Below, piece after piece: positions 44,165 through 53,547 of a DNA stretch of 64,000 nt. The DNA is from Bradyrhizobium sp. Y36 (GTDB taxonomy: Bacteria > Pseudomonadota > Alphaproteobacteria > Rhizobiales > Xanthobacteraceae). The notes below the pieces were generated by a model. It ran no database searches. It was given only the letters and a program-made list of their open reading frames with translations, and was not told the origin of the DNA. The stretch is from assembly GCF_002531575.1 (NCBI RefSeq), contig NZ_NWTI01000014.1:124001-188000 (forward strand), written 5' to 3'. The position numbers and the translations under genes are program-made. The stretch's first letter is position 1. Every line of letters begins with the position of its first letter.

Positions 44165-45760
44165 TCACTCCATCCCGATCGTCGTCAGGTCCTGGAACCA
44201 GTGCTGGGCCTGCACGAACTGCTTGATCTTCGGCGACAGCGCGTGCGGGTTGGTGTCGTGGACGACCCAGACCAGCGTGGCATCGTCCACGATCAGCGCA
44301 TGCGCCTGCGCCAGCAGCTCGTCCTGCTTGGCACTGTCGAAGGTTTGCTTGGCCTCGTCAATCAGCGCGTCGACTTTCGGGTTCTTGTAGCCGCCCCAGT
44401 TGACGCCGACAGGCGCGATCTGGCCGGAATGGAAGAAGCGGACGATGGCATAGAGCGGGTCGGAGGTGACATAGGCGATGTTGTTGGCGGTAATGCCGGC
44501 GTTCATCTCGTCGGCCGCGCCCTTGCGCCAGTGCGTATAGAGTGTCTCGAGCTCGACCACCTTGAAGTCGATGTCGATGCCGATCTCCTTGAAGCTCTGC
44601 TGCAGGAATTCGTTCATCGGCAGCGACAGCATCTGGCCGGTGCCGCCTTGCGCAATGATGAAAGTGGTCTTCAGGGGCTTCGCCTTGGAGTAGCCCGCTT
44701 CCTCGACCAGCTTCTTCGCAGCAGCCAGATCGTATTTCAGCTCAAACGTCGGCTTGCCGAACCACGGGCTGGACGGATCGACCTGGCCCTTGGCGGGCTT
44801 GGCGAGGCCGTTCATCAGGCCGACCACCGCGTCGCGATCGATCGCGAGATTCAGCGCCTTGCGCAGGCGGATGTCGGTCCAGGGCGAGCCCGGCAGCACG
44901 CTCAGATGATAATTCCAGACATGCGGCGTGACGTTGTCGACGAGCTTCATGCCGGCAGCCTTGAGCTGCGGCACCGCATCCGGCGCCGGCGTCTCGATCA
45001 AATCGACCTGTCCCGCCAGCAGCGCATTGGTGCGGGTCAGCGCTTCCGGCATCGGCACCAGCACGATCTTGTCGGCCTTGGGAATACGCTTCTTGTTCCA
45101 GTAATCCGGGTTCTTGGTCAGCTCGGCGAGCTCGCGCGGCACCAGCTTCGTCAGCTTGAACGGGCCGGTGCCGGAGGGTTGGCTGGCGAACTTGTCCCAA
45201 TCCTTGCCTAGCTTGTCGTACTGCGCGGGGCTCGACACTAGGAACCACAGCATCTGATAGGGAAAGAAGGAATCGATCGTCTTGGTCGTGATTTCCACGG
45301 TGAAATCGTCGATCCTGGCGTAGCTGGCGACGGAGGGCAGGCGGGTCTTCACCTGCGCGCTCTGCCGCTTGTCGAATTGCGGCGCCTTTTCGTTGAGCAC
45401 CTTGTCCAGATTCCAGATCACCGCGTCGGCATTGAACTCGCTGCCGTCGTGAAACTTCACGTCCCTGCGCAACGTGAAGCGCCATTTGGTCTTGTCGTTG
45501 TCGTCCACCTTCCACTCGGTCGCCAGCCCCGGCACCAGCTTGCCGGGACGATCGGCGACGTCCATCTCCCAGGCGACCAGCGGATCGTAGATCGTGTAGG
45601 CCGTGAACTGATAGGCGCCGGCGCCGCGATCGGGCTGGCCCGTCGTCAGCGGGATGTCCGCCATCGAGATTCCGTAGCGCACCACGGTTTCGGCACGCGC
45701 CGAGATTGCGGACGACGCCAGCGCAAGCACGGCGAGACAAGTCGATAGACGAATACGCAT
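44165..45760 (-). CDS. Peptide-type ABC substrate-binding protein, paralogue 1
   Basis: A 531-residue secreted protein of the SBP_bac_5 (DppA/OppA-like) family. The ATG at 45760 gives signal peptide LSTCLAVLALASSAISARAE. Typical parts are LVPGLATEWKVDDNDKTKWR, FTLRRDVKFHDGSEFNADAV, GTGPFKLTKLVPRELAEL, and DIRLRKALNLAIDRDAV. It is divergent from a clear paralogue (45972-47630), which shares ATEWKVDD-DKTKW, FHDGS-FNADAV-WN and PMPEA-RT-ALL-GQVD. Both probably feed the single permease encoded downstream of the paralogue. Confidence 0.84.
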   Translation of the reverse strand: MRIRLSTCLAVLALASSAISARAETVVRYGISMADIPLTTGQPDRGAGAYQFTAYTIYDPLVAWEMDVADRPGKLVPGLATEWKVDDNDKTKWRFTLRRDVKFHDGSEFNADAVIWNLDKVLNEKAPQFDKRQSAQVKTRLPSVASYARIDDFTVEITTKTIDSFFPYQMLWFLVSSPAQYDKLGKDWDKFASQPSGTGPFKLTKLVPRELAELTKNPDYWNKKRIPKADKIVLVPMPEALTRTNALLAGQVDLIETPAPDAVPQLKAAGMKLVDNVTPHVWNYHLSVLPGSPWTDIRLRKALNLAIDRDAVVGLMNGLAKPAKGQVDPSSPWFGKPTFELKYDLAAAKKLVEEAGYSKAKPLKTTFIIAQGGTGQMLSLPMNEFLQQSFKEIGIDIDFKVVELETLYTHWRKGAADEMNAGITANNIAYVTSDPLYAIVRFFHSGQIAPVGVNWGGYKNPKVDALIDEAKQTFDSAKQDELLAQAHALIVDDATLVWVVHDTNPHALSPKIKQFVQAQHWFQDLTTIGME

Positions 45761-45971
45761 GGTCCAGAGCTCCCAGGAAAACTCAAGCGAGATTTCGGGA
45801 CCAAACCTGCAATCTTGATGCCAGAATAGGCAGCGTGCCGCGTGCACCCGCGTCCGGCTCATAAGGACTTGTCGTCGCAGGGCCAAATTGCAGAATAAGT
45901 TTCTCTTTGGCATAGCCATTGCATACGATTGCATCAAAAATAGTCATCGAAGCCGGAAAAGGATTGAGGCG

Positions 45972-47630
45972 ATGCTTATGAAGAAGAAGACGCGCGCGGC
46001 ATTGTTCGCGGTGCTGGCTCTCACGACGGCGGCTGCCTGGCCGCGTGCGGTCAGCGCCGAAACCGTGCTGCGCATCGGCATGACCGCTGCCGATATTCCG
46101 CGCACGCTGGGCCAGCCTGATCAGGGTTTCGAAGGCAATCGCTTCACCGGTCTGACGATGTACGACGCGCTGACCGGTTGGGACCTGTCCTCTGCTGAGA
46201 AGGCCAGCGTGGTGATTCCCGGCCTTGCGACCGAATGGAAGGTCGACGATGCCGACAAGACCAAATGGATCTTCAAGCTTCGCCCCGGCGTCACCTTCCA
46301 CGACGGCTCGCCGTTCAACGCGGACGCCGTGGTGTGGAACGTCGAAAAGGTGCTGAAGCAGGACGCGCCGCAGTTCGACGCCAGCCAGGTCGGCGTCACG
46401 GCCTCGCGCATGCCGACGCTGGCCTCCGCGAAGAAGATCGACGACATGACGGTCGAGCTCACCACCAAGGAGCCCGACAGCTTCCTGCCGATCAACCTCA
46501 CCAATCTCTTCATGGCGAGCCCGGCGAAGTGGCAGCACTTCTACGACAAGGCTGAGGGCGCCGACGCCAAGGCGAAAGTGCAGGCCGCATGGACCGCGTT
46601 TGCCAAGGACGCCGCCGGCACCGGTCCGTGGAAGATGGCGAGCTTCACGCCACGCGAGCGGCTCGAGCTGGTCAAGAATGCGAGCTATTGGGACAAGGCC
46701 CGCGTGCCCAAGATCGACAAGATGGTGCTGCTGCCGATGCCGGAGGCGAACGCCCGCACCGCGGCGCTGCTGTCCGGGCAGGTCGACTGGGTCGAGGCGC
46801 CGGCGCCGGACGCGTTGCCCGAACTGAAACAGCGCGGCTTCAAGCTCTACGCCAACGAGCAGCCGCATGTCTGGCCGTGGCAGTTCTCGCGCATCGAAGG
46901 CTCGCCCTGGAACGACATCCGCGTGCGCAAGGCCGCGAACCTCTGCATCGATCGTGAAGGGCTCAAGGACGGCCTGCTCGCCGGCTTGATGGTGCCCGCG
47001 ACCGGAACCTTCGAGCCCGGCCATCCCTGGCGCGGCAAGCCGAGTTTCGAGATCAAGTACGACAAGGCGGCTGCTCAGAAGCTGATGCAGGAGGCCGGGT
47101 TCGGTCCCAACAAGAAGCTGACGGTGAAGACGCAGACGTCGGCGTCCGGTTCGGGCCAGATGCAGCCGCTGGCGATGAACGAATATCTCCAGCAGGCGCT
47201 GGCCGAATGCTATTTCGACGTGAAGCTCGACGTCATCGAGTGGAACACGCTGTTCACCAACTGGCGCCGCGGCGCCAAGGACCCCTCGGCCAACGGCTCC
47301 AACGCGACCAACGTGACCTATGCGGCGATGGATCCGTTCTTCGCGCTGGTGCGCTTCCTGCAGTCGGGCATGGCGCCGCCGGTCTCGAACAATTGGGGCT
47401 TCATCAACAATCCCAAGTTCGACGAACTGGTGAAGAAGGCGCGCCAGACCTTCGATCCGGCCGCGCGTGACGCCGCGCTCGCCGAGCTGCATGCGGCCTC
47501 CGTCGACGATGCCGCCTTCCTCTACGTCGCCCACGACGTCGGCCCGCGTGCGATGAGCCCGAAGGTCACAGGCGTCGTGCAGCCGAAGAGCTGGTTCATC
47601 GACTTCTCGCCGGTGTCGATCGCGCAGTAG
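45972..47630 (+). CDS. Peptide-type ABC substrate-binding protein, paralogue 2
   Basis: A 552-residue secreted SBP_bac_5-family protein. I chose the ATG at 45972 (a second ATG lies two codons on) because it opens a signal peptide (RAALFAVLALTTAAAWPRAV) ending near VSAE. Characteristic parts: MPTLASAKKIDDMTVELTTK, GTGPWKMASFTPRERLELVK, GSPWNDIRVRKAANLCIDRE. It heads the transporter cluster SBP-permease-permease-ATPase-AtzG-amidase-ATPase. The promoter region is shared with the divergent paralogue (211 bases). Confidence 0.84.
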   Translation: MLMKKKTRAALFAVLALTTAAAWPRAVSAETVLRIGMTAADIPRTLGQPDQGFEGNRFTGLTMYDALTGWDLSSAEKASVVIPGLATEWKVDDADKTKWIFKLRPGVTFHDGSPFNADAVVWNVEKVLKQDAPQFDASQVGVTASRMPTLASAKKIDDMTVELTTKEPDSFLPINLTNLFMASPAKWQHFYDKAEGADAKAKVQAAWTAFAKDAAGTGPWKMASFTPRERLELVKNASYWDKARVPKIDKMVLLPMPEANARTAALLSGQVDWVEAPAPDALPELKQRGFKLYANEQPHVWPWQFSRIEGSPWNDIRVRKAANLCIDREGLKDGLLAGLMVPATGTFEPGHPWRGKPSFEIKYDKAAAQKLMQEAGFGPNKKLTVKTQTSASGSGQMQPLAMNEYLQQALAECYFDVKLDVIEWNTLFTNWRRGAKDPSANGSNATNVTYAAMDPFFALVRFLQSGMAPPVSNNWGFINNPKFDELVKKARQTFDPAARDAALAELHAASVDDAAFLYVAHDVGPRAMSPKVTGVVQPKSWFIDFSPVSIAQ

Positions 47631-47649
47631 TTCGCGCCACATACCCGAT

Positions 47650-47812
47650 GCACCCTCTCCCCCTGTGGGAGAGGGTGGGTTCGCGTAAGCGAAGCCGGGT
47701 GAGGGGTTTCTCTTCGCGGGAGCAGGCCCCTCGACCGTTGCAATATCAACCGCGGAAACAACCCCTCATCCGGCGCTTGCGCGTCACCTTCTCCCACAAG
47801 GGGAGAAGGAAG
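47650..47812. repeat. Paired dispersed repeat, family C, inside an operon gap
   Basis: CACCCTCTCCCCCTGTGGGA...GCGAAGCCGGGTGAGGGG (47650-47706) is followed by its inverted partner CCCCTCATCCGGCGC...CTTCTCCCACAAGGGGAGAAGG (47761-47812). They can pair over most of their length. The element separates the binding-protein gene from the permease genes of the same transporter. Confidence 0.7.
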
Positions 47813-47823
47813 AAAGAAGTCCA

Positions 47824-48777
47824 GTGCTCGCCTATACCGCCAGACGCATCGTCTATGTCGTCCCGATCGTCATCAGCGTCGCGCTGGTGTGCTTCCTGCT
47901 CGTGCACATCACGCCGGGCGATCCGCTCGTCGCCGTGCTGCCGGCCGATGCCTCGCAGGAGCTGGCGGCGCAGCTGCGCACCGCCTATGGATTCGATCGG
48001 CCGTTGCCGGTGCAGTTCGGGCTGTGGCTGCTCCGTGCCCTTCATGGCGATCTCGGCAATTCCATCGCGACCGGGCGTCCCGTGCTTGCCGAGGTCATGC
48101 GCGCGGTCGGCAACACCGTCACGCTGGCGATCGCCGCAGCCATCATCGGTTTCACCATGGGCATCCTGCTCGGCCTCATCGCCGGCTATTTCCGCGAGAC
48201 CTGGATCGACAAGGTTGCGACCTCCTTCGCCATCGCCGGCGTGTCGGTGCCGCACTACTGGCTCGGCATGGTGCTGGTCATCATCTTCTCGGTGCAGCTG
48301 AACTGGCTGCCCGCGGTCGGCGCCGGTCCGAACGGCTCCAACTCCTGGGCCTGGGACTGGGCGCATCTGAAATATCTCGTGCTGCCGGCGATCACGACCT
48401 CGGTGATCCCCATGGGCATCGTCACCCGCACGGTGCGCGCGCTGACCGGCGACATCCTCAGCCAGGACTTCGTCGAGGCCCTGCGCGCAAAGGGCCTGCA
48501 TGAGCGCGGCGTGTTCCGCCACGTCATCAAGAACGCCGCGCCGACCGCGCTCGCGGTGATGGGGCTCCAGCTCGGTTACATGCTCGGCGGCTCGATCCTG
48601 ATCGAGACGGTGTTCTCCTGGCCGGGTTCGGGCTTCCTGCTCAACTCCGCGATCTTCCAGCGCGACCTGCCGCTGCTGCAGGGCACGATCCTGATCCTGG
48701 CGCTGTTCTTCGTCTTCCTGAATCTCCTGGTCGACATCGCGCAAGCCGCGATCGATCCGCGCATCAAGCGGGGCTAG
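47824..48777 (+). CDS. Peptide-type ABC permease, DppB-like
   Basis: A 317-residue inner-membrane permease read from a GTG at 47824. Six or so membrane helices, the first being RIVYVVPIVISVALVCFLLV with HITPGDPLVAVLPADAS after it. The coupling loop is SQDFVEALRAKGLHERGVFRH and the C-terminal part ETVFSWPGSGFLLNSAIFQRD is typical of DppB/OppB. It lies three bases before the second permease gene and forms the membrane channel with it. Confidence 0.86.
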   Translation: MLAYTARRIVYVVPIVISVALVCFLLVHITPGDPLVAVLPADASQELAAQLRTAYGFDRPLPVQFGLWLLRALHGDLGNSIATGRPVLAEVMRAVGNTVTLAIAAAIIGFTMGILLGLIAGYFRETWIDKVATSFAIAGVSVPHYWLGMVLVIIFSVQLNWLPAVGAGPNGSNSWAWDWAHLKYLVLPAITTSVIPMGIVTRTVRALTGDILSQDFVEALRAKGLHERGVFRHVIKNAAPTALAVMGLQLGYMLGGSILIETVFSWPGSGFLLNSAIFQRDLPLLQGTILILALFFVFLNLLVDIAQAAIDPRIKRG

Positions 48778-48780
48778 CCG

Positions 48781-49683
48781 ATGAGCGAGCTTCCGTTGAC
48801 TGCCGCCACCGATGCCGCGCTGCAGGCGGCGCCTGCGACCAAGGCGCGCGGCTATTGGGCGACCGTCGGTCGCCGCATCACCCGCGACAAGGTCAGCATG
48901 GTCTGCGCGCTGGTGCTGCTGCTGATCTTCCTCTCCGCGATCCTGGCGCCGTGGCTGGGCTTGGAGGATCCCTACAAGGGTTCGATGATCCGCCGCCTGC
49001 GTCACATCGGCACCGTGGGCTATCCGCTCGGCACCGACGAGCTCGGCCGCGACATGCTCGCGCGTCTCGTCTATGGCGGACGGCTGTCGCTCGTCATCGG
49101 CATCCTGCCCGTGATCCTTGCCTTCTGCATCGGGACCTCGCTCGGCCTTGTCGCCGGCTATGTCGGCGGCCGGCTCAACACCGCGATCATGCGCACGATC
49201 GACGTGTTCTACGCCTTTCCCTCCGTGCTGCTGGCGATCGCGATCTCCGGTGCGCTCGGCGCCGGCATCCTCAACTCGATCGTATCGCTCACGGTCGTGT
49301 TCGTGCCGCAGATCACCCGCGTCGCCGAAAGCGTCACCACGGGCGTGCGCAACATGGATTTCGTCGAGGCCGCGCGTGCCTCGGGTGCAGGTCCCTTCAC
49401 CATCATGCGCGTGCACATTCTCGGCAACGTGCTGGGCGCGATCTTCGTCTATGCGACCAGCCTGATTTCGGTCTCGATGATCCTGGCCGCAGGTCTCTCC
49501 TTCCTCGGTCTCGGCACCAAGCCGCCGGAGCCGGAATGGGGATTGATGCTGAACACCTTGCGCACTGCGATCTACGTCAATCCATGGGTCGCAGCATTGC
49601 CGGGTGCGATGATCTTCGCGGTTTCGATCTGCTTCAACCTGCTTTCGGACGGCCTGCGCAGCGCCATGGACATCAGGAACTAG
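48781..49683 (+). CDS. Peptide-type ABC permease, DppC-like
   Basis: A 300-residue permease. The N-terminal soluble segment is followed by VSMVCALVLLLIFLSAILAP and the DppC-typical YPLGTDELGRDMLARLVYGGR. The EAA-like loop reads FVEAARASGAGPFTIMRVHI; the end LGLGTKPPEPEWGLMLNTLR is also standard. It pairs with the DppB-like permease and is followed three bases later by the ATPase gene. Confidence 0.87.
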   Translation: MSELPLTAATDAALQAAPATKARGYWATVGRRITRDKVSMVCALVLLLIFLSAILAPWLGLEDPYKGSMIRRLRHIGTVGYPLGTDELGRDMLARLVYGGRLSLVIGILPVILAFCIGTSLGLVAGYVGGRLNTAIMRTIDVFYAFPSVLLAIAISGALGAGILNSIVSLTVVFVPQITRVAESVTTGVRNMDFVEAARASGAGPFTIMRVHILGNVLGAIFVYATSLISVSMILAAGLSFLGLGTKPPEPEWGLMLNTLRTAIYVNPWVAALPGAMIFAVSICFNLLSDGLRSAMDIRN

Positions 49684-49686
49684 GCC

Positions 49687-50748
49687 ATGAGCGAGAGCAA
49701 CACATCCGTCGAAATGCTGGAGCCGGTCGAGGACGTCGGCGGCGTCGCGCAGCCGTTGCTGCAGGTCAACGGCCTGACCAAGCACTTTCCCGTGCGCGGC
49801 GGTTTGTTCGCCGCCAAGCGCACCGTGCGCGCTGTCGACAACGTCTCCTTTGCCGTCGCCAAGGGCGAGACCGTCGGCATCGTCGGCGAGTCCGGCTGCG
49901 GCAAGTCCACCACCGCGCGGCTGCTGATGCATCTGATGCCGCGCGATGACGGCGATATCATCTATGACGGCATGACCGTGGGACAGTCGCTCTCCTTGCG
50001 CGAGCTGCGCCGCGGCATGCAGATGGTGTTCCAGGATTCCTATGCCTCGCTCAATCCGCGTCTGACGATCGAGGAGTCGATCGCCTTCGGCCCAAAAGTC
50101 CACGGCATGGCGGACGGCGCCGCCCGGGCACTGGCGCGCGAGCTGCTCGGCAAGGTCGGTTTGCGCCCGGAAAACTTCGCCAACCGCTATCCGCACGAGA
50201 TCTCCGGCGGCCAGCGCCAGCGCGTCAACATCGCGCGCGCGCTGGCGCTGTCGCCGCGGCTGGTCATTCTGGACGAAGCCGTCTCCGCGCTCGACAAATC
50301 GGTCGAGGCGCAGGTGCTCAATCTGCTGGCCGATCTCAAGCGCGAGTTCGGCCTGACCTATCTTTTCATCAGCCACGACCTCAACGTCGTGCGCTATATC
50401 TCCGATCGCGTGCTGGTGATGTATCTCGGCGAGGTCGTCGAGCTCGGCCCGGTCGACCAGGTCTGGGACAGCCCGGCGCATCCCTACACCCGCGCGCTGC
50501 TCGCGGCGATGCCGTCCTCCGATCCTGATCGCCGCACCGAGAAGCCGCCGATCACGGGGGATCCGCCCAATCCGATCGATCCGCCCCCGGGATGCCGCTT
50601 CCACACCCGCTGCGCGTTTGCGGAGCCGCTCTGCGCAAATGCCGCACCAAAGCTCACGGCTCTCGATAAGATGGGACACGAGGCCGCTTGCTACATGGCC
50701 ATTCCGGGGTCTGGCCATAGCCGCGCGCCGAGGGAGACAACCGCATGA
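49687..50748 (+). CDS. Peptide-type ABC ATPase, DppF/OppF-like
   Basis: A 353-residue ATPase. Walker A GESGCGKSTTARLLMHL, QMVFQDSYASLNPRLTIEES, signature ISGGQRQRVNIARALALSP, Walker B LVILDEAVSALD (alanine in place of the usual proline) and SHDLNVVRYISD. The C-terminal oligopeptide-transporter domain contains GCRFHTRCAFAEPLCANAAP, a cysteine pattern that binds an Fe-S cluster in some members. Its stop overlaps the AtzG-like gene by four bases. Confidence 0.86.
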   Translation: MSESNTSVEMLEPVEDVGGVAQPLLQVNGLTKHFPVRGGLFAAKRTVRAVDNVSFAVAKGETVGIVGESGCGKSTTARLLMHLMPRDDGDIIYDGMTVGQSLSLRELRRGMQMVFQDSYASLNPRLTIEESIAFGPKVHGMADGAARALARELLGKVGLRPENFANRYPHEISGGQRQRVNIARALALSPRLVILDEAVSALDKSVEAQVLNLLADLKREFGLTYLFISHDLNVVRYISDRVLVMYLGEVVELGPVDQVWDSPAHPYTRALLAAMPSSDPDRRTEKPPITGDPPNPIDPPPGCRFHTRCAFAEPLCANAAPKLTALDKMGHEAACYMAIPGSGHSRAPRETTA

Positions 50749-50942
50749 CGAGACCGACACCGAAAGAGATCAAGCCGATCGCGCAAATCGCCGGCGTTCC
50801 CGTGGATGACGAGATCGCAACCCGCATCTCCAACTCGATCGGGCCTGCTTTCGAAGGCTTTGCCGCCATTGCCGGCACGCTGCCGTTCGACCTCGAGCCT
50901 GCGCTCTATCCGATCGCACAAGCCGCGAAGGTGTCGAAATGA
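50745..50942 (+). CDS. AtzG-like small amidase partner (DUF4089)
   Basis: A 65-residue protein with four-base overlaps with both neighbours (ATGA at 50745 and 50939). The sequence begins MTRPTPKEIKPIAQIAGVPV and contains IGPAFEGFAAIAGTLPFDLE before PALYPIAQA. This fits the AtzG/DUF4089 family, small GatC-like proteins that bind and stabilise an amidase (AtzE) in cyanuric-acid breakdown. Gene order, size and overlap with the amidase gene support the assignment. The true substrate of the pair here is unknown. Confidence 0.75.
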   Translation: MTRPTPKEIKPIAQIAGVPVDDEIATRISNSIGPAFEGFAAIAGTLPFDLEPALYPIAQAAKVSK

Positions 50943-52354
50943 GCACCGAGCCCGCATTGATGACGCTCAGCGAGGTCGCGCGTGCGATCTCGATGAAGCA
51001 GGTGTCCTCGCACGAGGTGACGCGCGCGCTGCTGCATCGCATCGCGCAGTGGCAGCCGCATCTCAACGCTTTCATGTCGGTCGAGGCAGAGCCCGCGCTG
51101 AAGGCGGCGGAAGCTGCCGACGCCGAGCTTGCCAAGGGCAATGTCCGTGGCCCCCTGCACGGCGTGCCGCTCGCGCACAAGGACATGTATTACGATGCCG
51201 GCAAGGTCACGACCTGCGGCTCGCTGATCCGCCGCGATTTCGTGCCGACCGTGACCTCCACCGCCCTGCAGCGGCTGAAGGATGCCGGCCAGGTCCGCTT
51301 GGGCACGCTGCATCTCGCCGAGTTCGCCTACGGCCCGACCGGCCACAACGCCCATTACGGCCCTGTGCGCAATCCCTGGAACGTCGCGCATATCACCGGC
51401 GGCTCGTCCTCGGGCTCCGGCTCGGCGGTCGCGGCGCGTCTGACCTTTGCGGCGCTCGGCTCGGACACCGGCGGCTCGATCCGCATGCCCGCGCATTTCT
51501 GCGGCGTCACCGGACTCAAGACCACCGTCGGTCGCGTCAGCCGCGCCGGTGCGATGCCGCTGTCGCAATCGCTCGACACCGTCGGCCCGCTCGCGCGGAC
51601 CGCCGAGGATTGTGCGCTGCTGCTGGCGCTGATGGCGGGCGCTGATCCTGCAGATTCCACCTGCAGTCACGAGCCGCTGTCAGACTACGTCGCGGCGACG
51701 AAGGGCTCGCTGAAGGGCCTCAAGATCGGCGTGCCCGCATCCTTCTACGTCGACGATCTCGACAGCGAGGTCGCGCGCGTGCTCGACGAGACCATCGCGG
51801 TGCTCAAGCGCGAGGGCGCCGACATCGTCAAGGTCGAGCTGCCGGACCAGCGGCAATTGTCCTCGGCGAGCCAGCTTGTGCTCGCCGCGGAAGCTGCCGC
51901 CTTCCACAAGCGCTGGATGATCGAGCGCCCGCAGGATTATGGTGCGCAGGTCCTGATGCGGCTGCAGAACGGCCTCGCCGTTCCCGCCATCACCTATCTC
52001 GAGGCGATGCGCTGGCGCGGCCCGGCACTCGCTGCCCACAACGCTGCGACGGCAGGCGTCGATGCGGTGATCGCACCGGCCTCGCCGGTGCCGGCACCGA
52101 CCATCGAAGAGAGCGATGTCGGCGGCGGCCCGAACGCACCGGCGATGGTGCAGCGGTTGACGTTGTTCACCCGCCCGGTGAATTTTCTGGGCCTGCCGTC
52201 GCTCACCGTGCCCTCCGGCTTCACCAGGAGCGGTCTGCCGGTCGGCATGCAGCTGATCGGCCGCTCCTTCGATGAAGCGACCCTGCTCACCATCGGCGCG
52301 GCCTTCCAGCGCGTCACCGACTATCACGATCGATTGCCGAAATTGCCGTCATGA
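50939..52354 (+). CDS. Amidase-signature hydrolase (AtzE-like)
   Basis: A 471-residue cytoplasmic amidase. The Ser-Ser-Lys triad is intact: K81 in PLAHKDMYYDAGK, S156 in TGGSSSGSGSAV and S180 in SDTGGSIRMPAHFCG, with the 24-residue spacing found in the family. It probably forms a complex with the small AtzG-like protein encoded just upstream. Positioned between the two ATPase genes of a peptide-type importer, with four-base overlaps on both sides, it likely hydrolyses an amide bond in whatever the importer brings in. A non-AtzE amidase role is possible. Confidence 0.83.
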   Translation: MSTEPALMTLSEVARAISMKQVSSHEVTRALLHRIAQWQPHLNAFMSVEAEPALKAAEAADAELAKGNVRGPLHGVPLAHKDMYYDAGKVTTCGSLIRRDFVPTVTSTALQRLKDAGQVRLGTLHLAEFAYGPTGHNAHYGPVRNPWNVAHITGGSSSGSGSAVAARLTFAALGSDTGGSIRMPAHFCGVTGLKTTVGRVSRAGAMPLSQSLDTVGPLARTAEDCALLLALMAGADPADSTCSHEPLSDYVAATKGSLKGLKIGVPASFYVDDLDSEVARVLDETIAVLKREGADIVKVELPDQRQLSSASQLVLAAEAAAFHKRWMIERPQDYGAQVLMRLQNGLAVPAITYLEAMRWRGPALAAHNAATAGVDAVIAPASPVPAPTIEESDVGGGPNAPAMVQRLTLFTRPVNFLGLPSLTVPSGFTRSGLPVGMQLIGRSFDEATLLTIGAAFQRVTDYHDRLPKLPS

Positions 52355-53328
52355 CAAAGCTCGTCGAGATCTCAGGCCTCAACATCCGCTTCACCGGCGA
52401 GCGCACGGTCTATGCCGTGAACGACCTCAGCCTGTCGCTGGGCGACGGCGAGGTGCTGGGCCTGCTCGGCGAGTCCGGTTCGGGCAAGAGCGTGACGCTG
52501 CGTGCGCTGATGCGGCTGTTGCCGAAGAAGCGCACGCAGATATCGGGCAAGGTCAACGTCATGGGCCGCGATGTGCTCGCCATGAACGACGAGGAATTGT
52601 CGTCCTTCCGCGGCCAGACCGTCTCGATGATCTTCCAGGAGCCGGCGCTCGCGCTCGATCCGGTCTACACCATCGGCGCGCAGATCGCCGAAAGCGTCGT
52701 CCGCCATGAAGGCAAGAGCTACGCGGAGGGCAGGGCACGCGCGCTCGAAATGCTCGAAGTCGTGCGCATCCCCTCGGCGAAACGCCGGCTCGACGCCTAT
52801 CCGCACGAGATGTCGGGCGGCATGCGCCAGCGCGCGATGATTGCGCTGGCGCTGGCTTGTCGGCCGAAAATCCTGCTGGCGGACGAGCCGACCACCGCGC
52901 TCGATGCCACGGTACAGATCCAGATCCTCCTGCTGCTGCGCGAGCTGCAGCGCGAGTTCGGCATGTCCGTGATCTTCGTCACCCACGACATTGGTGTGGC
53001 GATCGAGATCTGCGACCGCGTCGCTGTGATGTATGCCGGCCAGATCGTGGAGCAGGGCACGCTGCGTGACATCGTCCGCACCCCCGTGCATCCCTATGCC
53101 AAGGGCCTGCTCGCTTCGACTGTTCACGGCGCCAAGCGTGGCGCCCGGCTCGAAACCATCCCCGGCACGCCGCCCTCGCTGGCCGAAAAGCCCCACAACT
53201 GCTCCTTCGCCCCGCGTTGCGCCGTGGCGCAGCCCCGTTGCCTGGAGCAATTGCCCGCCAATGTGGAGGTCGGGCCGGGCCGGGCGGCGCGATGTGTGCT
53301 GGCGGAGCAGGTGGCGGCGCTGTCATAA
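52351..53328 (+). CDS. Peptide-type ABC ATPase, DppD/OppD-like
   Basis: A 325-residue ATPase that completes the importer. Walker A GESGSGKSVTLRALMRLL, SMIFQEPALALDPVYTIG, signature MSGGMRQRAMIALALACRP, Walker B ILLADEPTTALD and THDIGVAIEICD. The C-terminal transporter domain holds CSFAPRCAVAQPRCLEQLP. It is the partner of the DppF-like ATPase encoded 1.6 kb upstream, separated from it by the AtzG-amidase pair, an unusual insertion. Confidence 0.86.
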   Translation: MTKLVEISGLNIRFTGERTVYAVNDLSLSLGDGEVLGLLGESGSGKSVTLRALMRLLPKKRTQISGKVNVMGRDVLAMNDEELSSFRGQTVSMIFQEPALALDPVYTIGAQIAESVVRHEGKSYAEGRARALEMLEVVRIPSAKRRLDAYPHEMSGGMRQRAMIALALACRPKILLADEPTTALDATVQIQILLLLRELQREFGMSVIFVTHDIGVAIEICDRVAVMYAGQIVEQGTLRDIVRTPVHPYAKGLLASTVHGAKRGARLETIPGTPPSLAEKPHNCSFAPRCAVAQPRCLEQLPANVEVGPGRAARCVLAEQVAALS

Positions 53329-53547
53329 TATTTGAAGGGCGCTCTTGCTGCGCTCCTTCCTTCGAAGTTCCTCTGTGGCAACACCAAGTTGTCACGGTTC
53401 ACCGGGGGCTGCAGGCCAAAGCCGCCGCTACTTTGCATGGGGTTGTTTTCGCCATTTTTGTCGGCGCTGGCAGAAGCGGACAGCATTCAGACCCCATTCA
53501 TCCCGGTTCCCGTCCCATGCCGACGTTCATGGAGAGGGACCAGACTT

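Noticed and set aside
47746..50760. A 1004-codon minus-strand open frame
   Set aside because: Antisense to the two permease genes and the DppF-like ATPase gene; no domain and shadow-type composition.
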